Assembly (NCBI RefSeq): GCF_902729405.1
Contig: NZ_LR746496.1
Coordinates: forward strand, 868,001 to 932,000
Length of the DNA stretch: 64,000 nt
DNA from: Acididesulfobacillus acetoxydans
GTDB lineage: Bacteria; Bacillota; Desulfitobacteriia; Desulfitobacteriales; Desulfitobacteriaceae
Reading direction: 5' to 3'
This document shows positions 11,243 to 23,796 of this stretch, piece by piece. The translations under genes and the position numbers were made by a program. Numbering within the stretch: the first letter of the stretch is position 1; every line of letters starts with the position of its first letter. The notes beneath the pieces were generated by a model. That model saw only the letters and a list, made by a program, of their open reading frames with translations, had not been told where the DNA came from and did not search any database.

Positions 11243-11584
11243 ATGCAAGCCAAAGCGATTGCCAAATATGTGCGTGTCTCTCCTCGCAAGGTACGCCAGG
11301 TTGTCGATCTGATACGCGGCAAGAAAGTTCCCGAGGCATTGGCCATCCTCCGCTTTACCCCGAACGGATCGACGGAGCCGGTGACGAAAGTCCTCAAGTC
11401 GGCCGTAGCCAACGCGGAGCATAATCTGGAACTTAACCCGGACGAACTTTTTGTTACCCGGATTTACGTGGACCAGGGGCCGACTATGAAAAGGATTAAA
11501 CCGCGCGCTATGGGCCGGGCGGATCAAATTCGCAAACGGGGCAGTCACATCACCGTGGTGGTCGGCGACAAGAAGGAGGACTAG
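11243..11584 (+). CDS. rplV: 50S ribosomal protein L22
   Basis: A 113-residue L22. It begins [20 protein letters not shown] and carries the beta-hairpin that reaches into the exit tunnel ([19 protein letters not shown]), the site of macrolide-resistance changes in other bacteria. ATG 11243 has GGAGGAGGT upstream. Confidence 0.97.
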   Translation: MQAKAIAKYVRVSPRKVRQVVDLIRGKKVPEALAILRFTPNGSTEPVTKVLKSAVANAEHNLELNPDELFVTRIYVDQGPTMKRIKPRAMGRADQIRKRGSHITVVVGDKKED

Positions 11585-11587
11585 GCG

Positions 11588-12247
11588 ATGGGTCAAAAAG
11601 TTAATCCGAAAGGCTTTCGCGTCGGAATCATCCGTGACTGGGAAGGCCGCTGGTATGCCGATAAGAATTACTCGGAACTCCTGCATGAGGACCTGAAAGT
11701 CCGCAAGTTTATCAAAAAGAAGCTGTTCCAGGCCGGGGTGCCGAAAGTGGAAATTGAACGCGCGGCCAACCGGGTCAAAGTCTCCGTCCATGCCGCGAAA
11801 CCCGGGATAGTTATCGGCAGAGGCGGTGTCGAAGTCGAGAACCTGCGCAAACAGTTGGAGGGGCTGACCGGGAAACAGGTCGCCGTCAACATCGTGGAAG
11901 TAAAGAAGCCGGAGCTGGACGCCCAACTCGTGGCCGAGAGCGTGGCTCAGCAGTTGGAAAAGAGGATCTCCTTCCGCCGGGCGATGAAACAAACCGTCGG
12001 CCGCACCATGCGCCAGGGAGCCCAGGGGATCAAGATTTCCTGTGCCGGCCGCTTGGCTGGCGCGGAGATTGCCCGGACGGAGTGGTATAACGAGGGGAAA
12101 GTACCCCTTCATACTTTGCGCGCCGACATAGACTACGGCTTCGCGGAAGCGAACACGACCTATGGCAAAATCGGCGTTAAAGTTTGGATTTACAAAGGAG
12201 AAATTCTTCCCGCCAAGAAAGTCTCTCAGGTGGAAGGAGGAAAATAG
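11588..12247 (+). CDS. rpsC: 30S ribosomal protein S3
   Basis: A 219-residue S3 with [14 protein letters not shown] at the start and a KH domain ([19 protein letters not shown]). S3 is part of the mRNA entry tunnel and helicase. It starts three bases after rplV, with a GGAGGA site inside the end of rplV. Confidence 0.97.
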   Translation: MGQKVNPKGFRVGIIRDWEGRWYADKNYSELLHEDLKVRKFIKKKLFQAGVPKVEIERAANRVKVSVHAAKPGIVIGRGGVEVENLRKQLEGLTGKQVAVNIVEVKKPELDAQLVAESVAQQLEKRISFRRAMKQTVGRTMRQGAQGIKISCAGRLAGAEIARTEWYNEGKVPLHTLRADIDYGFAEANTTYGKIGVKVWIYKGEILPAKKVSQVEGGK

Positions 12248-12685
12248 ATGCTTGTTCCAACCAGAGTAAAACACCGGAAACAACACCGCGGCCGCATGAG
12301 AGGGAAAGCGACCCGCGGCAATACCGTGACCTTTGGCGAATTCGGTTTGGCAGCTCTGGAACCCGCCTGGATTACCAACCGGCAGATTGAGGCAGCCCGT
12401 ATCGCCATGACCCGTTACATCAAACGGGGCGGTCAAGTGTGGATTAAGATTTTCCCGGATAAACCGATAACCGCGAAGCCGGCGGAGACCCGCATGGGCA
12501 GCGGCAAGGGAGCGCCGGAGTATTGGGTGGCGGTTGTCAAGCCCGGACGCGTGATGTTTGAACTGGCCGGCATCCCGGAAGAGGTGGCCCGTGAGGCCTT
12601 GCGGCTGGCGGCTCATAAACTTCCGATTAAATGCCAAATCGTGCGCCGTGAGGAGCTCGAAGGGGGTGGCGCGGATGAGGAGTAA
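12248..12685 (+). CDS. rplP: 50S ribosomal protein L16
   Basis: A 145-residue L16, which helps position A-site tRNA. It has the [15 protein letters not shown] start, the GFGLAAL-type motif (here [20 protein letters not shown]) and the [22 protein letters not shown] core. ATG 12248 directly follows the rpsC stop; GGAGGAAAA precedes it. Confidence 0.97.
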   Translation: MLVPTRVKHRKQHRGRMRGKATRGNTVTFGEFGLAALEPAWITNRQIEAARIAMTRYIKRGGQVWIKIFPDKPITAKPAETRMGSGKGAPEYWVAVVKPGRVMFELAGIPEEVAREALRLAAHKLPIKCQIVRREELEGGGADEE

Positions 12686-12878
12686 GGAATTCCGCGATCT
12701 GACGGACGAAGAGGTTCTAAAGAAAATCGATGAGCTCAAAACGGAACTGTTTAATTTACGTTTTCAACTGGCCACGGGACAACTTGACAATTTTATGCGC
12801 ATCCGTGAAGTGCGCAAGGGCATTGCGAGAGGGCAGACAATTCTCCGCGAGCGCGAACTGAACATCGAGCGCGTTTAG
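12675..12878 (+). CDS. rpmC: 50S ribosomal protein L29
   Basis: A 67-residue L29, at the exit-tunnel rim next to L23. It reads [20 protein letters not shown] at its start and contains the family signature [13 protein letters not shown] 12675 overlaps the end of rplP by 11 bases and has AGGGGGTGG upstream. The start was set by the conserved N-terminus; the same frame is open for 117 bases upstream. Confidence 0.95.
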   Translation: MRSKEFRDLTDEEVLKKIDELKTELFNLRFQLATGQLDNFMRIREVRKGIARGQTILRERELNIERV

Positions 12879-12900
12879 GCTGGGAAAGGAGGATACACGA

Positions 12901-13161
12901 GTGGAAAGAAACCAACGTAAAGTCCGGATCGGTAAGGTCGTCAGCGATAAAATGGAAAAGACGGTGGTCGTGGCGGTTGAAATCAAAGAGCGTCATCCAA
13001 TCTACAAGCGCACGATTGCCCATACCAAGAGGTTTCACGCCCACGACGAAAATAACTCCGCTCATGTGGGGGACACTGTGGTTATCATGGAAACCCGCCC
13101 GCTCAGTAAGAGCAAGAGGTGGCGTGTGGTCGAAGTTACGGAAAGAGCGGTCGTCCTCTGA
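12901..13161 (+). CDS. rpsQ: 30S ribosomal protein S17
   Basis: An 86-residue S17, an early 16S rRNA binder. It shows [17 protein letters not shown], the HPIYKR loop and [15 protein letters not shown]. The start is GTG at 12901 after AAAGGAGG. Confidence 0.97.
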   Translation: MERNQRKVRIGKVVSDKMEKTVVVAVEIKERHPIYKRTIAHTKRFHAHDENNSAHVGDTVVIMETRPLSKSKRWRVVEVTERAVVL

Positions 13162-13196
13162 TATGCTCTGCAGCACAGGAAAGGGGGTCTTAAGGG

Positions 13197-13565
13197 ATGA
13201 TCCAGGTTCAAACGACACTCAAGGTCGGCGATAACACCGGAGCGAAAAAAGTCATGTGCATCCGGGTTTTGGGGGGTTCATTCAGGCGTTATGCCTCGGT
13301 CGGCGATATTATTGTCGTTGCGGTGAAAGAAGCAACACCAGGCGGCGTTGTCAAAAAAGGAGAGGTCGCAAAAGCCGTGGTTGTGCGGACAACGAAGGAA
13401 ATCAGGCGACCGGACGGTTCGTACATCCGCTTCAGCGAAAACGCGGCCGTTCTCATTAAAGACGACAGGAGCCCGCGGGGTACACGTATTTTTGGCCCGG
13501 TGGCCCGCGAACTGCGCGACCGGGATTTTATGAAGATTATCTCTCTGGCCCCGGAAGTGATCTAA
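13197..13565 (+). CDS. rplN: 50S ribosomal protein L14
   Basis: A 122-residue L14, which lies at the subunit interface. [20 protein letters not shown] and the C-terminal [28 protein letters not shown] are typical. ATG 13197 has AAAGGGGG upstream. First gene of the spc part of the cluster. Confidence 0.98.
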   Translation: MIQVQTTLKVGDNTGAKKVMCIRVLGGSFRRYASVGDIIVVAVKEATPGGVVKKGEVAKAVVVRTTKEIRRPDGSYIRFSENAAVLIKDDRSPRGTRIFGPVARELRDRDFMKIISLAPEVI

Positions 13566-13594
13566 AGAACGTATGGCAGCGGAGGTGAAATAAA

Positions 13595-13930
13595 GTGGCC
13601 GCAGTAAGGCAAAAGATGCATGTGAGGAAGGGCGACACGGTGATGGTGATCACCGGCAAAGATGTCGGCAGAAAAGGGAAAGTCCTGCAGGTGCTGCCGA
13701 AAAAAGGCCGGGTGATCGTGGAGAAAGTGAATATCGTGAAACGCCATACACGCCCGTCACAAAGCCTGCCGCAGGGGGGTATCGTTGAAAAAGAGGCCCC
13801 CATCGCGAGTTCCAACGTCATGCTCTACTGTCCGGAGTGCAATTCCGTGACGCGTTTGAGGGTGAAGATGACGGATTCCGGCAAGGTACGGGTTTGTACT
13901 AAGTGCGGTATGAATTTGCCGGAGAAATAG
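13595..13930 (+). CDS. rplX: 50S ribosomal protein L24
   Basis: A 111-residue L24 with a KOW motif (VRKGDTVMVITGKDVGRKGK). It starts 50S assembly. The C-terminal half has two cysteine pairs, CPEC and CTKC, as in many Firmicutes L24 proteins, suggesting a zinc site. The start is GTG at 13595 after GGAGGTG. Confidence 0.96.
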   Translation: MAAVRQKMHVRKGDTVMVITGKDVGRKGKVLQVLPKKGRVIVEKVNIVKRHTRPSQSLPQGGIVEKEAPIASSNVMLYCPECNSVTRLRVKMTDSGKVRVCTKCGMNLPEK

Positions 13931-13954
13931 ATTAGGGCGAAAGGAGGGACCTAG

Positions 13955-14494
13955 GTGGCTCGCCAAAAAGAACGGTACACCAGCGAAATAGCTCCCGCTT
14001 TGCAGCAGAAGTTTGGCTATAAAAACGTTATGCAGATTCCGAAAATGGAAAAGATCGTGATTAACGTCGGCGTGGGGGAAAACATTCAAAACTCCAAGGC
14101 CATCGACGCGGCGGTCGGAGATCTGACGAAGATCAGCGGACAGCGTCCGATTGTCACCCGGGCCAAGAAGTCGATAGCGGCCTTTAAGCTCCGCGAAGGT
14201 ATGGCGATCGGAACGAAGGTGACCCTGCGCGGGGAGCGGATGTACGAATTCATGGATCGGCTTTTGAATGTCGCCCTGCCGCGGGTCCGGGATTTCCGCG
14301 GGGTTTCCGCCAAGTCTTTTGATGGGCGCGGGAATTACACCTTGGGCTTAAAAGAACAGATTATTTTCCCCGAGATCGAGTATGACAAGATCGATAAGGT
14401 ACGGGGTATGAACGTTGTCTTTGTCACGACGGCTCAAACCGACGAAGAAGCGCGCGAATTGCTGCGCCTGTTTGGTATGCCGTTCCACGAATAG
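13955..14494 (+). CDS. rplE: 50S ribosomal protein L5
   Basis: A 179-residue L5, which binds 5S rRNA and touches P-site t[34 protein letters not shown] and [18 protein letters not shown] are all present. The start is GTG at 13955 after AAAGGAGG. Confidence 0.97.
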   Translation: MARQKERYTSEIAPALQQKFGYKNVMQIPKMEKIVINVGVGENIQNSKAIDAAVGDLTKISGQRPIVTRAKKSIAAFKLREGMAIGTKVTLRGERMYEFMDRLLNVALPRVRDFRGVSAKSFDGRGNYTLGLKEQIIFPEIEYDKIDKVRGMNVVFVTTAQTDEEARELLRLFGMPFHE

Positions 14495-14511
14495 GGGAGG
14501 GGGTCGAAAGC

Positions 14512-14697
14512 GTGGCTAAGAAGTCAATGATTGTTCGTCAATTAAAGGAACCGTCATTTAAGGTGCGTGTTCACAATCGCTGCAAAATCTGTGGCCGTCC
14601 CCATGCTTACATGCGCAAATTTGGGATTTGTCGGATCTGTTTCCGGGAATTGGCCTATAAAGGCGAGCTTCCCGGAATTACGAAAGCCAGCTGGTAG
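14512..14697 (+). CDS. rpsZ: 30S ribosomal protein S14 type Z
   Basis: A 61-residue zinc-binding S14. The four metal cysteines are in [20 protein letters not shown]. The short zinc form is typical of Gram-positive bacteria. The start is GTG at 14512 after GGGGAGGGGG. No S14 of the long zinc-free type is in the window. Confidence 0.97.
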   Translation: MAKKSMIVRQLKEPSFKVRVHNRCKICGRPHAYMRKFGICRICFRELAYKGELPGITKASW

Positions 14698-14725
14698 GCC
14701 ACTGTAAGGAAGGGGGAAGATTCTA

Positions 14726-15124
14726 GTGTCAATGTCAGATCCTATCGCCGATTTCCTGACAAGGATCCGCAACGCGGGTTTGGTTTACCACGATAAAGTC
14801 GAAATTCCCGCCTCGCGGATTAAAAGAGATATCGCGCAGCTGATGAAAGCGGAAGGCTTAATCAAAGACGTGGAAACGATTCAGGACGACAAGCAGGGTG
14901 TGATCCGGCTTTACTTGAAATACGGCCCCAATCGGGAACGCGTGATCAGCGGCTTAAAACGCATCAGCCGGCCAGGGCTGCGCGTATATGCCAAGAAAGA
15001 TGAGGTTCCAAAAGTACTGGGCGGCCTGGGCATCGCCGTGATCTCCACGTCCAAGGGAATTATGTCGGATAAACAGGCCCGCAAGGAAGGATTGGGCGGA
15101 GAAGTCATTTGCTATATCTGGTAA
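14726..15124 (+). CDS. rpsH: 30S ribosomal protein S8
   Basis: A 132-residue S8, a 16S rRNA central-domain binder. It has [15 protein letters not shown] near the start and the C-terminal [20 protein letters not shown] motif. GTG at 14726 fits the AAGGAAGGGGG site better (spacing near 9) than ATG at 14732. The length then equals the usual Firmicutes form. Confidence 0.96.
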   Translation: MSMSDPIADFLTRIRNAGLVYHDKVEIPASRIKRDIAQLMKAEGLIKDVETIQDDKQGVIRLYLKYGPNRERVISGLKRISRPGLRVYAKKDEVPKVLGGLGIAVISTSKGIMSDKQARKEGLGGEVICYIW

Positions 15125-15164
15125 GTTAAGGGAGCTATTGGACTATAAGACGGAGGTGCAGTGA

Positions 15165-15719
15165 ATGTCCAGAATTGGCAAGCTGCCCATTGGCATTCCC
15201 GGCGGCGTGGTGGTCAAAATGGAGGGCAACACAGTCACGGTGCAGGGACCGAAAGGGTCTTTGACGAAGGAGTTGCATCCGTCCATCCATCTGGCTGTGG
15301 AAGACGGGCAAATTCTTGTGACGCGTTCCGGTGACGAGCCTGCAGACCGTTCTTTGCATGGGCTGACCAGGTCTCTCGTGGCCAACATGGTGCAAGGGGT
15401 TACCGATGGTTTCAGCAAAGGGCTGGAACTGGTGGGTGTCGGCTACCGGGCGGCGAAGCAGGGGAATAAACTGGTCTTGACGGTGGGCAAATCCCATCCG
15501 GTGGAACTGACACCCAGCGAGGGCATTGAAATTGAAGTGCCCGCTCCGACGAAAATCCTGGTCAAAGGGATGGACAAGGAGAAAGTGGGCGCTTTTGCCG
15601 CCATCGTGCGCACGCAACGGGAGCCGGAACCCTACAAGGGCAAGGGGATAAAGTATGAAAACGAAGTGATTCGGCGCAAGGTCGGTAAGACGGGCGGCAA
15701 GAAAGGTGCTAAAAAATAG
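15165..15719 (+). CDS. rplF: 50S ribosomal protein L6
   Basis: A 184-residue L6 near the sarcin-ricin loop. MSRIGKLPI starts it, and the C-terminal [21 protein letters not shown] motif is present. ATG 15165 lies 6 bases after a GGAGGTG site. Confidence 0.97.
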   Translation: MSRIGKLPIGIPGGVVVKMEGNTVTVQGPKGSLTKELHPSIHLAVEDGQILVTRSGDEPADRSLHGLTRSLVANMVQGVTDGFSKGLELVGVGYRAAKQGNKLVLTVGKSHPVELTPSEGIEIEVPAPTKILVKGMDKEKVGAFAAIVRTQREPEPYKGKGIKYENEVIRRKVGKTGGKKGAKK

Positions 15720-15761
15720 GGCAAGAGGTATGGCGTTTGCCCGGGAAAGGAGCGAGTTTCG

Positions 15762-16130
15762 TTGAGAAAAACCGTTGATCGCCAGGCGATTCGCAGACAC
15801 AAGCATACCAGGGTGCGCAAGAGCGTGACCGGGACGGCCGAACGCCCGCGTCTGGCCGTGTTCCGCAGCCTCAATCATATTTACGCTCAGGTTATTGATG
15901 ACACTCTGGGGGCGACCCTCGCGGCGGCCTCTTCCCTGGACGCGGAGTTTAAAGAGGCGAAACTGTCCGGGGGCAATGTCGAGGGCGCTCAGAAAGTGGG
16001 CGAACTTATTGCCAAGAGGGCTCGGGATAAAGGAATAGGGCAAGTGGTTTTCGACAGGGGAGGAAATATATACCAGGGACGGGTTGCGGCGTTGGCCGCC
16101 GGAGCGCGCGAAGGCGGGCTGAACTTCTGA
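15762..16130 (+). CDS. rplR: 50S ribosomal protein L18
   Basis: A 122-residue L18, which binds 5S rRNA with L5. It shows [20 protein letters not shown] and ends [10 protein letters not shown]. The start is TTG at 15762 after AAAGGAG; it gives the expected short basic N-terminus. Confidence 0.96.
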   Translation: MRKTVDRQAIRRHKHTRVRKSVTGTAERPRLAVFRSLNHIYAQVIDDTLGATLAAASSLDAEFKEAKLSGGNVEGAQKVGELIAKRARDKGIGQVVFDRGGNIYQGRVAALAAGAREGGLNF

Positions 16131-16153
16131 GAAAGGTAAAGGAGGGAAAATCG

Positions 16154-16654
16154 TTGGCGAAAATCGATGCGAGTAAGCTGGAACTGACGGAAAAAGTAGT
16201 GCATATCGCCCGGGTCGCGAAAGTCGTGAAAGGCGGGCGCCGCTTCAGCTTCAGTGCTCTCGTGGTTGTCGGGGACGGGCAGGGCCATGTGGGCGCCGGT
16301 CTGGGCAAAGCCGGAGAAGTTCCCGAGGCCATTCGCAAAGGGATTGAAGATGCCAAGAAGAGTCTGATCTTGATTCCGCTGACGGGGACGACGATACCGC
16401 ATCCGATCGTAGGGGTGTTCGGGGCCGGTGAGGTCCTGCTCAAGCCGGCTTCTGCCGGTACGGGTGTCATAGCCGGTGGCGCGGTCAGGGCGGTTTTGGA
16501 AGCGGCCGGGGTGCATGATATTCTGACGAAATCATTGGGTTCGGCCAACCCGCACAATATGGTGAATGCGACTATGGCGGGCTTGACGTCCCTGAAACGG
16601 GCGGAAGAAGTGGCCAAACTCCGCGGCAAGACTGTGGAAGAAATCCTGGGTTAG
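16154..16654 (+). CDS. rpsE: 30S ribosomal protein S5
   Basis: A 166-residue S5, which helps control decoding fidelity. It contains the loop [24 protein letters not shown] and [19 protein letters not shown]. The start is TTG at 16154 after GGAGGGAAAA. Confidence 0.97.
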   Translation: MAKIDASKLELTEKVVHIARVAKVVKGGRRFSFSALVVVGDGQGHVGAGLGKAGEVPEAIRKGIEDAKKSLILIPLTGTTIPHPIVGVFGAGEVLLKPASAGTGVIAGGAVRAVLEAAGVHDILTKSLGSANPHNMVNATMAGLTSLKRAEEVAKLRGKTVEEILG

Positions 16655-16665
16655 GAGGGTTAGCC

Positions 16666-16848
16666 GTGAAGATTAAAGTGACACTCGTCAGGAGTCCGAT
16701 CAGCCATCCGCAAAAGCAGCGCCTGGTCCTCCGGTCTTTGGGACTTGGCAAAGTCGGCTCCAGCGCCATTCATGCAGATTCGCCTTCTATCCAAGGCATG
16801 ATCAGCAAGTGTGCCCATCTGGTGTCCGTTGAACAAATTGCCGAGTAA
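16666..16848 (+). CDS. rpmD: 50S ribosomal protein L30
   Basis: A 60-residue L30: [18 protein letters not shown] followed by the SLGLGKVG turn typical of the family. The start is GTG at 16666 after GGAGGG. Absent from many bacteria but common in Firmicutes at this place. Confidence 0.95.
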   Translation: MKIKVTLVRSPISHPQKQRLVLRSLGLGKVGSSAIHADSPSIQGMISKCAHLVSVEQIAE

Positions 16849-16865
16849 GGAGGTGTTTTACCAGC

Positions 16866-17309
16866 ATGAAACTGCATGAGCTGAAACCGGCCCCGGGCTC
16901 GACCAGGGACAGCAAACGTCTCGGCCGGGGGATAGGTTCGGGGCAGGGAAAAACTGCGGGCAAAGGGCACAAAGGCCAGAAAGCCCGCTCAGGCGGCGGC
17001 GTGCGCCCCGGGTTTGAGGGCGGGCAGCAGCCGTTGTACCGCCGATTGCCGAAGCGGGGTTTTACCAATATCTTTGGTAAAGAATATACCATCGTCAATG
17101 TCGGTGACTTGGAAAGCCGCTTTGAAAGCGGGGAAGAGGTTACGATTGAAAAGTTGTTTGAAGTCGGCCTCATTAAGAAAGTTCGGGACGGAGTGAAAGT
17201 CCTGGCCGAAGGAGAGTTGACGAAAGCCCTGACCGTCAAGGTGGACAAGGTCAGTGAGGCGGCGAAAGGAAAAATCGAGGCCGTTGGCGGCAAAGTCGAG
17301 GTGGGGTAA
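16866..17309 (+). CDS. rplO: 50S ribosomal protein L15
   Basis: A 147-residue L15, a late 50S assembly protein. [21 protein letters not shown] and the glycine-rich [21 protein letters not shown] are typical. ATG 16866 has AAGGAGGTG upstream. Its stop is one base before the secY start. Confidence 0.97.
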   Translation: MKLHELKPAPGSTRDSKRLGRGIGSGQGKTAGKGHKGQKARSGGGVRPGFEGGQQPLYRRLPKRGFTNIFGKEYTIVNVGDLESRFESGEEVTIEKLFEVGLIKKVRDGVKVLAEGELTKALTVKVDKVSEAAKGKIEAVGGKVEVG

Positions 17310-17310
17310 G

Positions 17311-20005
<2,695 letters not shown>

Positions 20006-20034
20006 CCGCGAGGACGCCAGAGGAGGGATGACGC

Positions 20035-20253
20035 ATGTCTAAAGAGGACGTAATCGAAGTTGAAGGAAAAGTCTTGGAACCACTGCCCAACGCCATGTTT
20101 CTGGTCGAGTTGGCGAACGGACACAAGGTTCTGGCGCACGTCTCCGGGAAAATTCGCATGAATTTTATCCGGATCCTTCCCGGTGATCGGGTTACGGTGG
20201 AGCTTTCTCCCTACGACCTTTCCCGGGGACGAATCGTGTATCGGTTTAAGTAA
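20035..20253 (+). CDS. infA: Translation initiation factor IF-1
   Basis: A 72-residue S1-like OB-fold protein that occupies the A site during initiation. [20 protein letters not shown] and the [19 protein letters not shown] segment are typical. ATG 20035 is preceded by GGAGGGATG. No KOW-domain protein gene lies between map and infA, unlike in some Firmicutes. Confidence 0.97.
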   Translation: MSKEDVIEVEGKVLEPLPNAMFLVELANGHKVLAHVSGKIRMNFIRILPGDRVTVELSPYDLSRGRIVYRFK

Positions 20254-20275
20254 GGACCAAAGGGAGTGGATACGG

Positions 20276-20389
20276 GTGAAAGTCAAGCCTTCCGTTAAGA
20301 AGATGTGTGAGAAGTGCAAGATCATTAAACGCCACGGCAAAGTCATGGTGATTTGCGAAAATCCCAAACACAAGCAGAGACAGGGTTGA
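20276..20389 (+). CDS. rpmJ: 50S ribosomal protein L36
   Basis: A 37-residue zinc-type L36 (C11, C14, C27, H32), read from GTG at 20276: [19 protein letters not shown] then [17 protein letters not shown]. The ribosome site AAAGGGAG is 8-9 bases upstream. Too short for most length cut-offs but certain by sequence and position. Confidence 0.96.
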   Translation: MKVKPSVKKMCEKCKIIKRHGKVMVICENPKHKQRQG

Positions 20390-20426
20390 AGAAACCCAGA
20401 CTGAATAATTGGGGGTGTACAAATAA

Positions 20427-20798
20427 GTGGCACGTATCGCAGGAGTCGATTTGCCGCGCGAGAAACGTGTAGAGGTGGGCCTGACCTATATTTTCGGCAT
20501 AGGGATACCAACCTCGCGCAAGATTCTCGCTCTAACAGGTGTCAACCCGGATACCCGTGTGCGCGATTTGTCCGAAGTGGAAGTGACACGCCTGCGGGAA
20601 GCAATTGATAAAGAATATAAAGTTGAAGGAGACCTGCGCCGGGAGGTATCCCTCAATGTCAAGCGGCTGATCGAGATCGGGTCCTACCGCGGTTTGCGCC
20701 ACCGGCGCGGGTTGCCTGTGCGGGGACAGCGGACAAAGACCAATGCCCGGACGCGCAAGGGGCCGGCCCGTACCGTTGGGGCACGGCGCAAGAAGTAA
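20427..20798 (+). CDS. rpsM: 30S ribosomal protein S13
   Basis: A 123-residue S13, which contacts the 50S subunit through bridges B1a/b. [26 protein letters not shown] and the basic tail [19 protein letters not shown] are standard. The start is GTG at 20427; the ribosome site (GGGGGTG) is set about 9 bases upstream. Confidence 0.97.
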   Translation: MARIAGVDLPREKRVEVGLTYIFGIGIPTSRKILALTGVNPDTRVRDLSEVEVTRLREAIDKEYKVEGDLRREVSLNVKRLIEIGSYRGLRHRRGLPVRGQRTKTNARTRKGPARTVGARRKK

Positions 20799-20816
20799 TG
20801 AGGGGGGATAACCGAA

Positions 20817-21206
20817 ATGCCGCGTAAAGCAGTCCGGACAAAGCGCCGGGAACGCAAGAATATTGCTTCCGGGGTTGCCCATATCAAGTCGACGTTTAAC
20901 AATACCATTGTGACCATAGCCGATACGACGGGGAATGCGATTTCGTGGTCAAGTTCCGGCGCCCTGGGGTTCAAGGGCTCGCGTAAAAGCACGCCCTTTG
21001 CCGCTCAAATGGCGGCGGAAACCGCCGCCAAAGAGGCGATGGAGCACGGCATGAAAGAAGTTGAGTGCTTCGTGAAAGGCCCGGGTGCCGGGCGCGAAGC
21101 GGCGATCCGGGCCCTCCAGGCCGCCGGGTTGGAAGTCAATTTAATTAAGGACGTTACGCCCATTCCGCATAACGGCTGTCGTCCGCCGAAGCGCAGAAGG
21201 GTTTAA
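20817..21206 (+). CDS. rpsK: 30S ribosomal protein S11
   Basis: A 129-residue S11 of the platform. [25 protein letters not shown] and the C-terminal [18 protein letters not shown] are diagnostic. ATG 20817 after GGGGGGATA. Confidence 0.98.
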   Translation: MPRKAVRTKRRERKNIASGVAHIKSTFNNTIVTIADTTGNAISWSSSGALGFKGSRKSTPFAAQMAAETAAKEAMEHGMKEVECFVKGPGAGREAAIRALQAAGLEVNLIKDVTPIPHNGCRPPKRRRV

Positions 21207-21218
21207 GGAGGTGTCAGC

Positions 21219-21848
21219 ATGGCAAGATACACGGGGCCCGTTTGCCGTTTGTGCCGCCGCGAAGGAATGAAACTCTTTCTCAAAGGCGACCGTTGTTATA
21301 CCGGCAAGTGTGCCATAGATCGCAGGCAGTACGCGCCGGGCCAGCACGGCCAAAGCCGGGGGAAGAAACCGACCGAATATGGCATTCAGTTGCGCGAAAA
21401 ACAAAAGGCACGCCGTTTTTACGGCGTGATGGAAGGCCAGTTCCGCAGCTATTTTGTGGAAGCCAATCGTCAAAAAGGGATGACCGGCGAAAATCTTTTG
21501 CGCCTCTTGGAAAGGCGTCTGGATAATGTCGTTTACCGTTTGGGTTTCGCTTCCTCGCGGCCCGAAGCCCGTCAGTTGGTACGGCATGGGCACTTCACCG
21601 TCAACGGCAGACGGGTGGACATTCCTTCCTATTCTCTGCGGGTCGGGGAGATTGTCGCGGTGAAGGAAGGAAGCAAGAGTTCGCCGCGCATAAAAGAAAT
21701 TCTGCAGAACCTGGGAACCCGACCGGTTCCCGGCTGGATTAGCTTGGATGTCAATGCCGCAGCCGGAACGATCCTCGCCTTTCCGTCTCGTGAAGACGTT
21801 CAATTACCCATCCAAGAACACCTCATCGTTGAGAAATACTCCCGTTAA
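21219..21848 (+). CDS. rpsD: 30S ribosomal protein S4
   Basis: A 209-residue S4, an assembly initiator and, in other bacteria, an autogenous repressor. The N-terminal four cysteines (CRLC, then C and C in GDRCYTGKC) mark the zinc-binding form. The S4 RNA-binding domain ([31 protein letters not shown]) follows. ATG 21219 has AAGGAGGTG. A 183-base spacer separates it from rpoA. Confidence 0.97.
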   Translation: MARYTGPVCRLCRREGMKLFLKGDRCYTGKCAIDRRQYAPGQHGQSRGKKPTEYGIQLREKQKARRFYGVMEGQFRSYFVEANRQKGMTGENLLRLLERRLDNVVYRLGFASSRPEARQLVRHGHFTVNGRRVDIPSYSLRVGEIVAVKEGSKSSPRIKEILQNLGTRPVPGWISLDVNAAAGTILAFPSREDVQLPIQEHLIVEKYSR

Positions 21849-22031
21849 CCTATGAGTGCCGGACGTCAGGGGCTGGGGCGGACGGGGAGTAAGGTATGCC
21901 GCTAAAGAAAGAGCGCTTTGCTTCCGGCTGTCGGCTTCATTCCCTGGGGTAGGCCTCAGAGGGGGGGTCGCTCTGAAAATAGATGTCAGGATGGATTTGA
22001 ATCAAGTTCCCGAGAAAGAAGGTGCAACCCG

Positions 22032-22979
22032 ATGTTAGAAATCGAGAAGCCAAAAATCGAATGCGTTGAGCGTTCAGATAACAATACCTACGCCAAGTTT
22101 GTGGTGGAGCCGCTGGAGAGAGGGTATGGTATCACTCTGGGCAACTCCTTGCGCAGGATTCTGCTTTCCTCCCTGGAGGGGACTGCCGTGACCTCGATCA
22201 AGATAGAAGGAGTTCTCCATGAATTCTCAACGATTCCCGGTGTTTTGGAAGATGTCACCGACATTATTCTCAACCTGAAAACCCTGGCACTTAAGGGGCA
22301 CACCGATGAACCCCGGATCTTGCGTCTGGAAATGGAAGGGGAAGGGGTTGTGCGGGCCGGCGATATCATCACAGACCCGGACATTGAGATTTTGAATCCG
22401 GACCTGAAAATCGCCACCTTGGACCGTGACGGGCGCCTCTTCATGGAAATGTCTGCCGAACGGGGACGGGGCTATGTTTCTGCCGAGAAGAACAAGAAAG
22501 CGGACGACGTGATCGGTGTTATCCCGATCGATTCCATCTTCGCCCCGATCTACAAAGTGAATTATACTGTGGAAGACACCCGGGTGGGCATGGTTACCGA
22601 CTATGACAAGCTCACTTTGGAAGTTTGGTCCAACGGCAGCGTTTCCCCCGAAGAAGCGACGAGTTTGGCCGCCAAGATTCTCAGCGAGCACCTGCGCCTG
22701 TTCATGGGCCTGACGGACAAAATTTCCGGCGTCGAGATAATGGTGGAGAAGGAAGAAGAGCCGAAGGACAAGATTCTCGAGATGACCATCGAAGAGCTGG
22801 ACCTCTCGGTCCGATCCTACAACTGCTTGAAGCGGGCGGGGATCAATACGGTCGAAGAGTTGACGCTGAAGACGGAAGAGGATATGATCAAAGTACGCAA
22901 TCTGGGCCGCAAGTCCCTGGAAGAGGTCGAGCAAAAGCTGGGGGCACTCGGACTGGGTTTTCGGAAACCGGAAGACTAG
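22032..22979 (+). CDS. rpoA: RNA polymerase alpha subunit
   Basis: A 315-residue alpha subunit. The N-terminal assembly domain shows [24 protein letters not shown]. The C-terminal domain that binds UP elements and activators has [22 protein letters not shown] and [18 protein letters not shown] 22032 gives the standard [10 protein letters not shown] start with an AGAAGGTG site. Upstream in-frame sequence from 21918 is not conserved and is excluded. Confidence 0.97.
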   Translation: MLEIEKPKIECVERSDNNTYAKFVVEPLERGYGITLGNSLRRILLSSLEGTAVTSIKIEGVLHEFSTIPGVLEDVTDIILNLKTLALKGHTDEPRILRLEMEGEGVVRAGDIITDPDIEILNPDLKIATLDRDGRLFMEMSAERGRGYVSAEKNKKADDVIGVIPIDSIFAPIYKVNYTVEDTRVGMVTDYDKLTLEVWSNGSVSPEEATSLAAKILSEHLRLFMGLTDKISGVEIMVEKEEEPKDKILEMTIEELDLSVRSYNCLKRAGINTVEELTLKTEEDMIKVRNLGRKSLEEVEQKLGALGLGFRKPED

Positions 22980-23000
22980 CCCGTAAAGGAGGGGAAAGCA

Positions 23001-23342
23001 ATGGCATATCGTAAACTGGGGAGAAATATGGGTCATCGCAACGCCATGTTGCGCAACATTGTGACCTCCCTCTTCAAACATGAGCGTATCGAGACCACAG
23101 CAGCCCGGGCCAAAGAATTGAACGCTGTCGCGGAGAAACTGATCACGCTCGGCAAACAAGGAGATTTGGCGGCCCGGCGTCAGGCTATGGCTTACATGCT
23201 TGATGAAGATACGGTAAAGAAACTTTTCGAAACGATTGCACCGCAGTATGACGGTCGTCAAGGCGGCTATACCCGAACCATGAAGCTCGGCAGCCGTCGG
23301 GGCGACGCCGCTGAGATGGTACTGGTTGAGCTGGTGAAATAA
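23001..23342 (+). CDS. rplQ: 50S ribosomal protein L17
   Basis: A 113-residue L17, near the exit tunnel. [19 protein letters not shown] and [21 protein letters not shown] are typical. ATG 23001 has AAAGGAGGGG. It is the last gene of the alpha operon; the terminator candidate is 245 bases downstream. Confidence 0.97.
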   Translation: MAYRKLGRNMGHRNAMLRNIVTSLFKHERIETTAARAKELNAVAEKLITLGKQGDLAARRQAMAYMLDEDTVKKLFETIAPQYDGRQGGYTRTMKLGSRRGDAAEMVLVELVK

Positions 23343-23586
23343 AGTCAGGCGCAAAGTCCCAACCCGCGACGGCCAGGCAGCGGTGCGGGACAGCCCGCTG
23401 GTTTGCCCCCCGTCCGGATGCCCCTTGTGATCCGGATTTCAGGCCGGGACGGGGAGCTTTCGGGACAGACCCCCAGGTCGCAGCAATGTGGCACCGGCAA
23501 GGGACGAAAGGAGCGAGCGTGCCTTGCCGGGACGCGCGTTAACTCCGCGGATTGGCGGGGGTTAGCGGGGCTTTCGGGACAGGACG
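23343..23586 (+). other. Structured spacer after rplQ, no gene seen
   Basis: No coding frame is convincing here. The stretch is unusually rich in inverted repeats. CCCCGTCC (23408-23415) pairs with GGACGGGG (23447-23454), with a competing inner pair TCCGGAT/ATCCGGA. CCGGCAAGG (23494-23502) pairs with CCTTGCCGG (23522-23530). An imperfect stem of about 12 bp spans about 23536-23568. The word CTTTCGGGACAG occurs twice. It could be the processed 3' tail of the rplQ transcript or an independent RNA. Confidence 0.4.
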
Positions 23587-23617
23587 AAGATGCTTACAAA
23601 GGTGGGCATCTTTTTTT
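23587..23617 (+). terminator. Rho-independent terminator of the alpha operon
   Basis: AAGATGC (23587-23593) and GCATCTT (23606-23612) form a 7-bp stem with a 12-base loop, running straight into seven Ts (23611-23617). Modest stem but the only T-tract terminator after rplQ. Confidence 0.65.
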
Positions 23618-23683
23618 ATTCTCGCTTTCTGGTCCAATCGGGCCCCGGGACTGCGTCATGAAAGCCATAAAAGATGATCCGAG

Positions 23684-23712
23684 TTAAGCGTAAGCAAAAT
23701 TTTTGGTATTCT
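23684..23712 (+). promoter_or_regulatory. Possible promoter for the nfeD-flotillin pair
   Basis: TATTCT (23707-23712) with TG at 23704-23705 as extended -10, and TTAAGC (23684-23689) spaced 17 bases as a poor -35. Placed between the terminator and the nfeD-like gene. Confidence 0.4.
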
Positions 23713-23796
23713 ACCGAACCGCGGAGGAATGAACGGGCAGGTGCCGAATAAGTATAGAGATTGGAGAAAGTTAAGTCGGGGAGGGGAGGGTTGCAA

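Noticed and set aside
11216-12739. 507-codon open frame antisense to rplV-rpsC-rplP
   Set aside because: It crosses three certain ribosomal genes on the other strand; a codon-bias shadow.
14697-14705. GCCACTG word resembling the B12-riboswitch box
   Set aside because: It spans the end of rpsZ with none of the other B12-riboswitch parts around it.
22227-23354. 375-codon open frame antisense to rpoA-rplQ
   Set aside because: Same reason: it lies over two certain genes and has no recognisable domain.
23659-23692. SigW-type promoter (TGAAA...CGTA) before the nfeD-like gene
   Set aside because: The two words are 24 bases apart, not 16-17, so the match is by chance.
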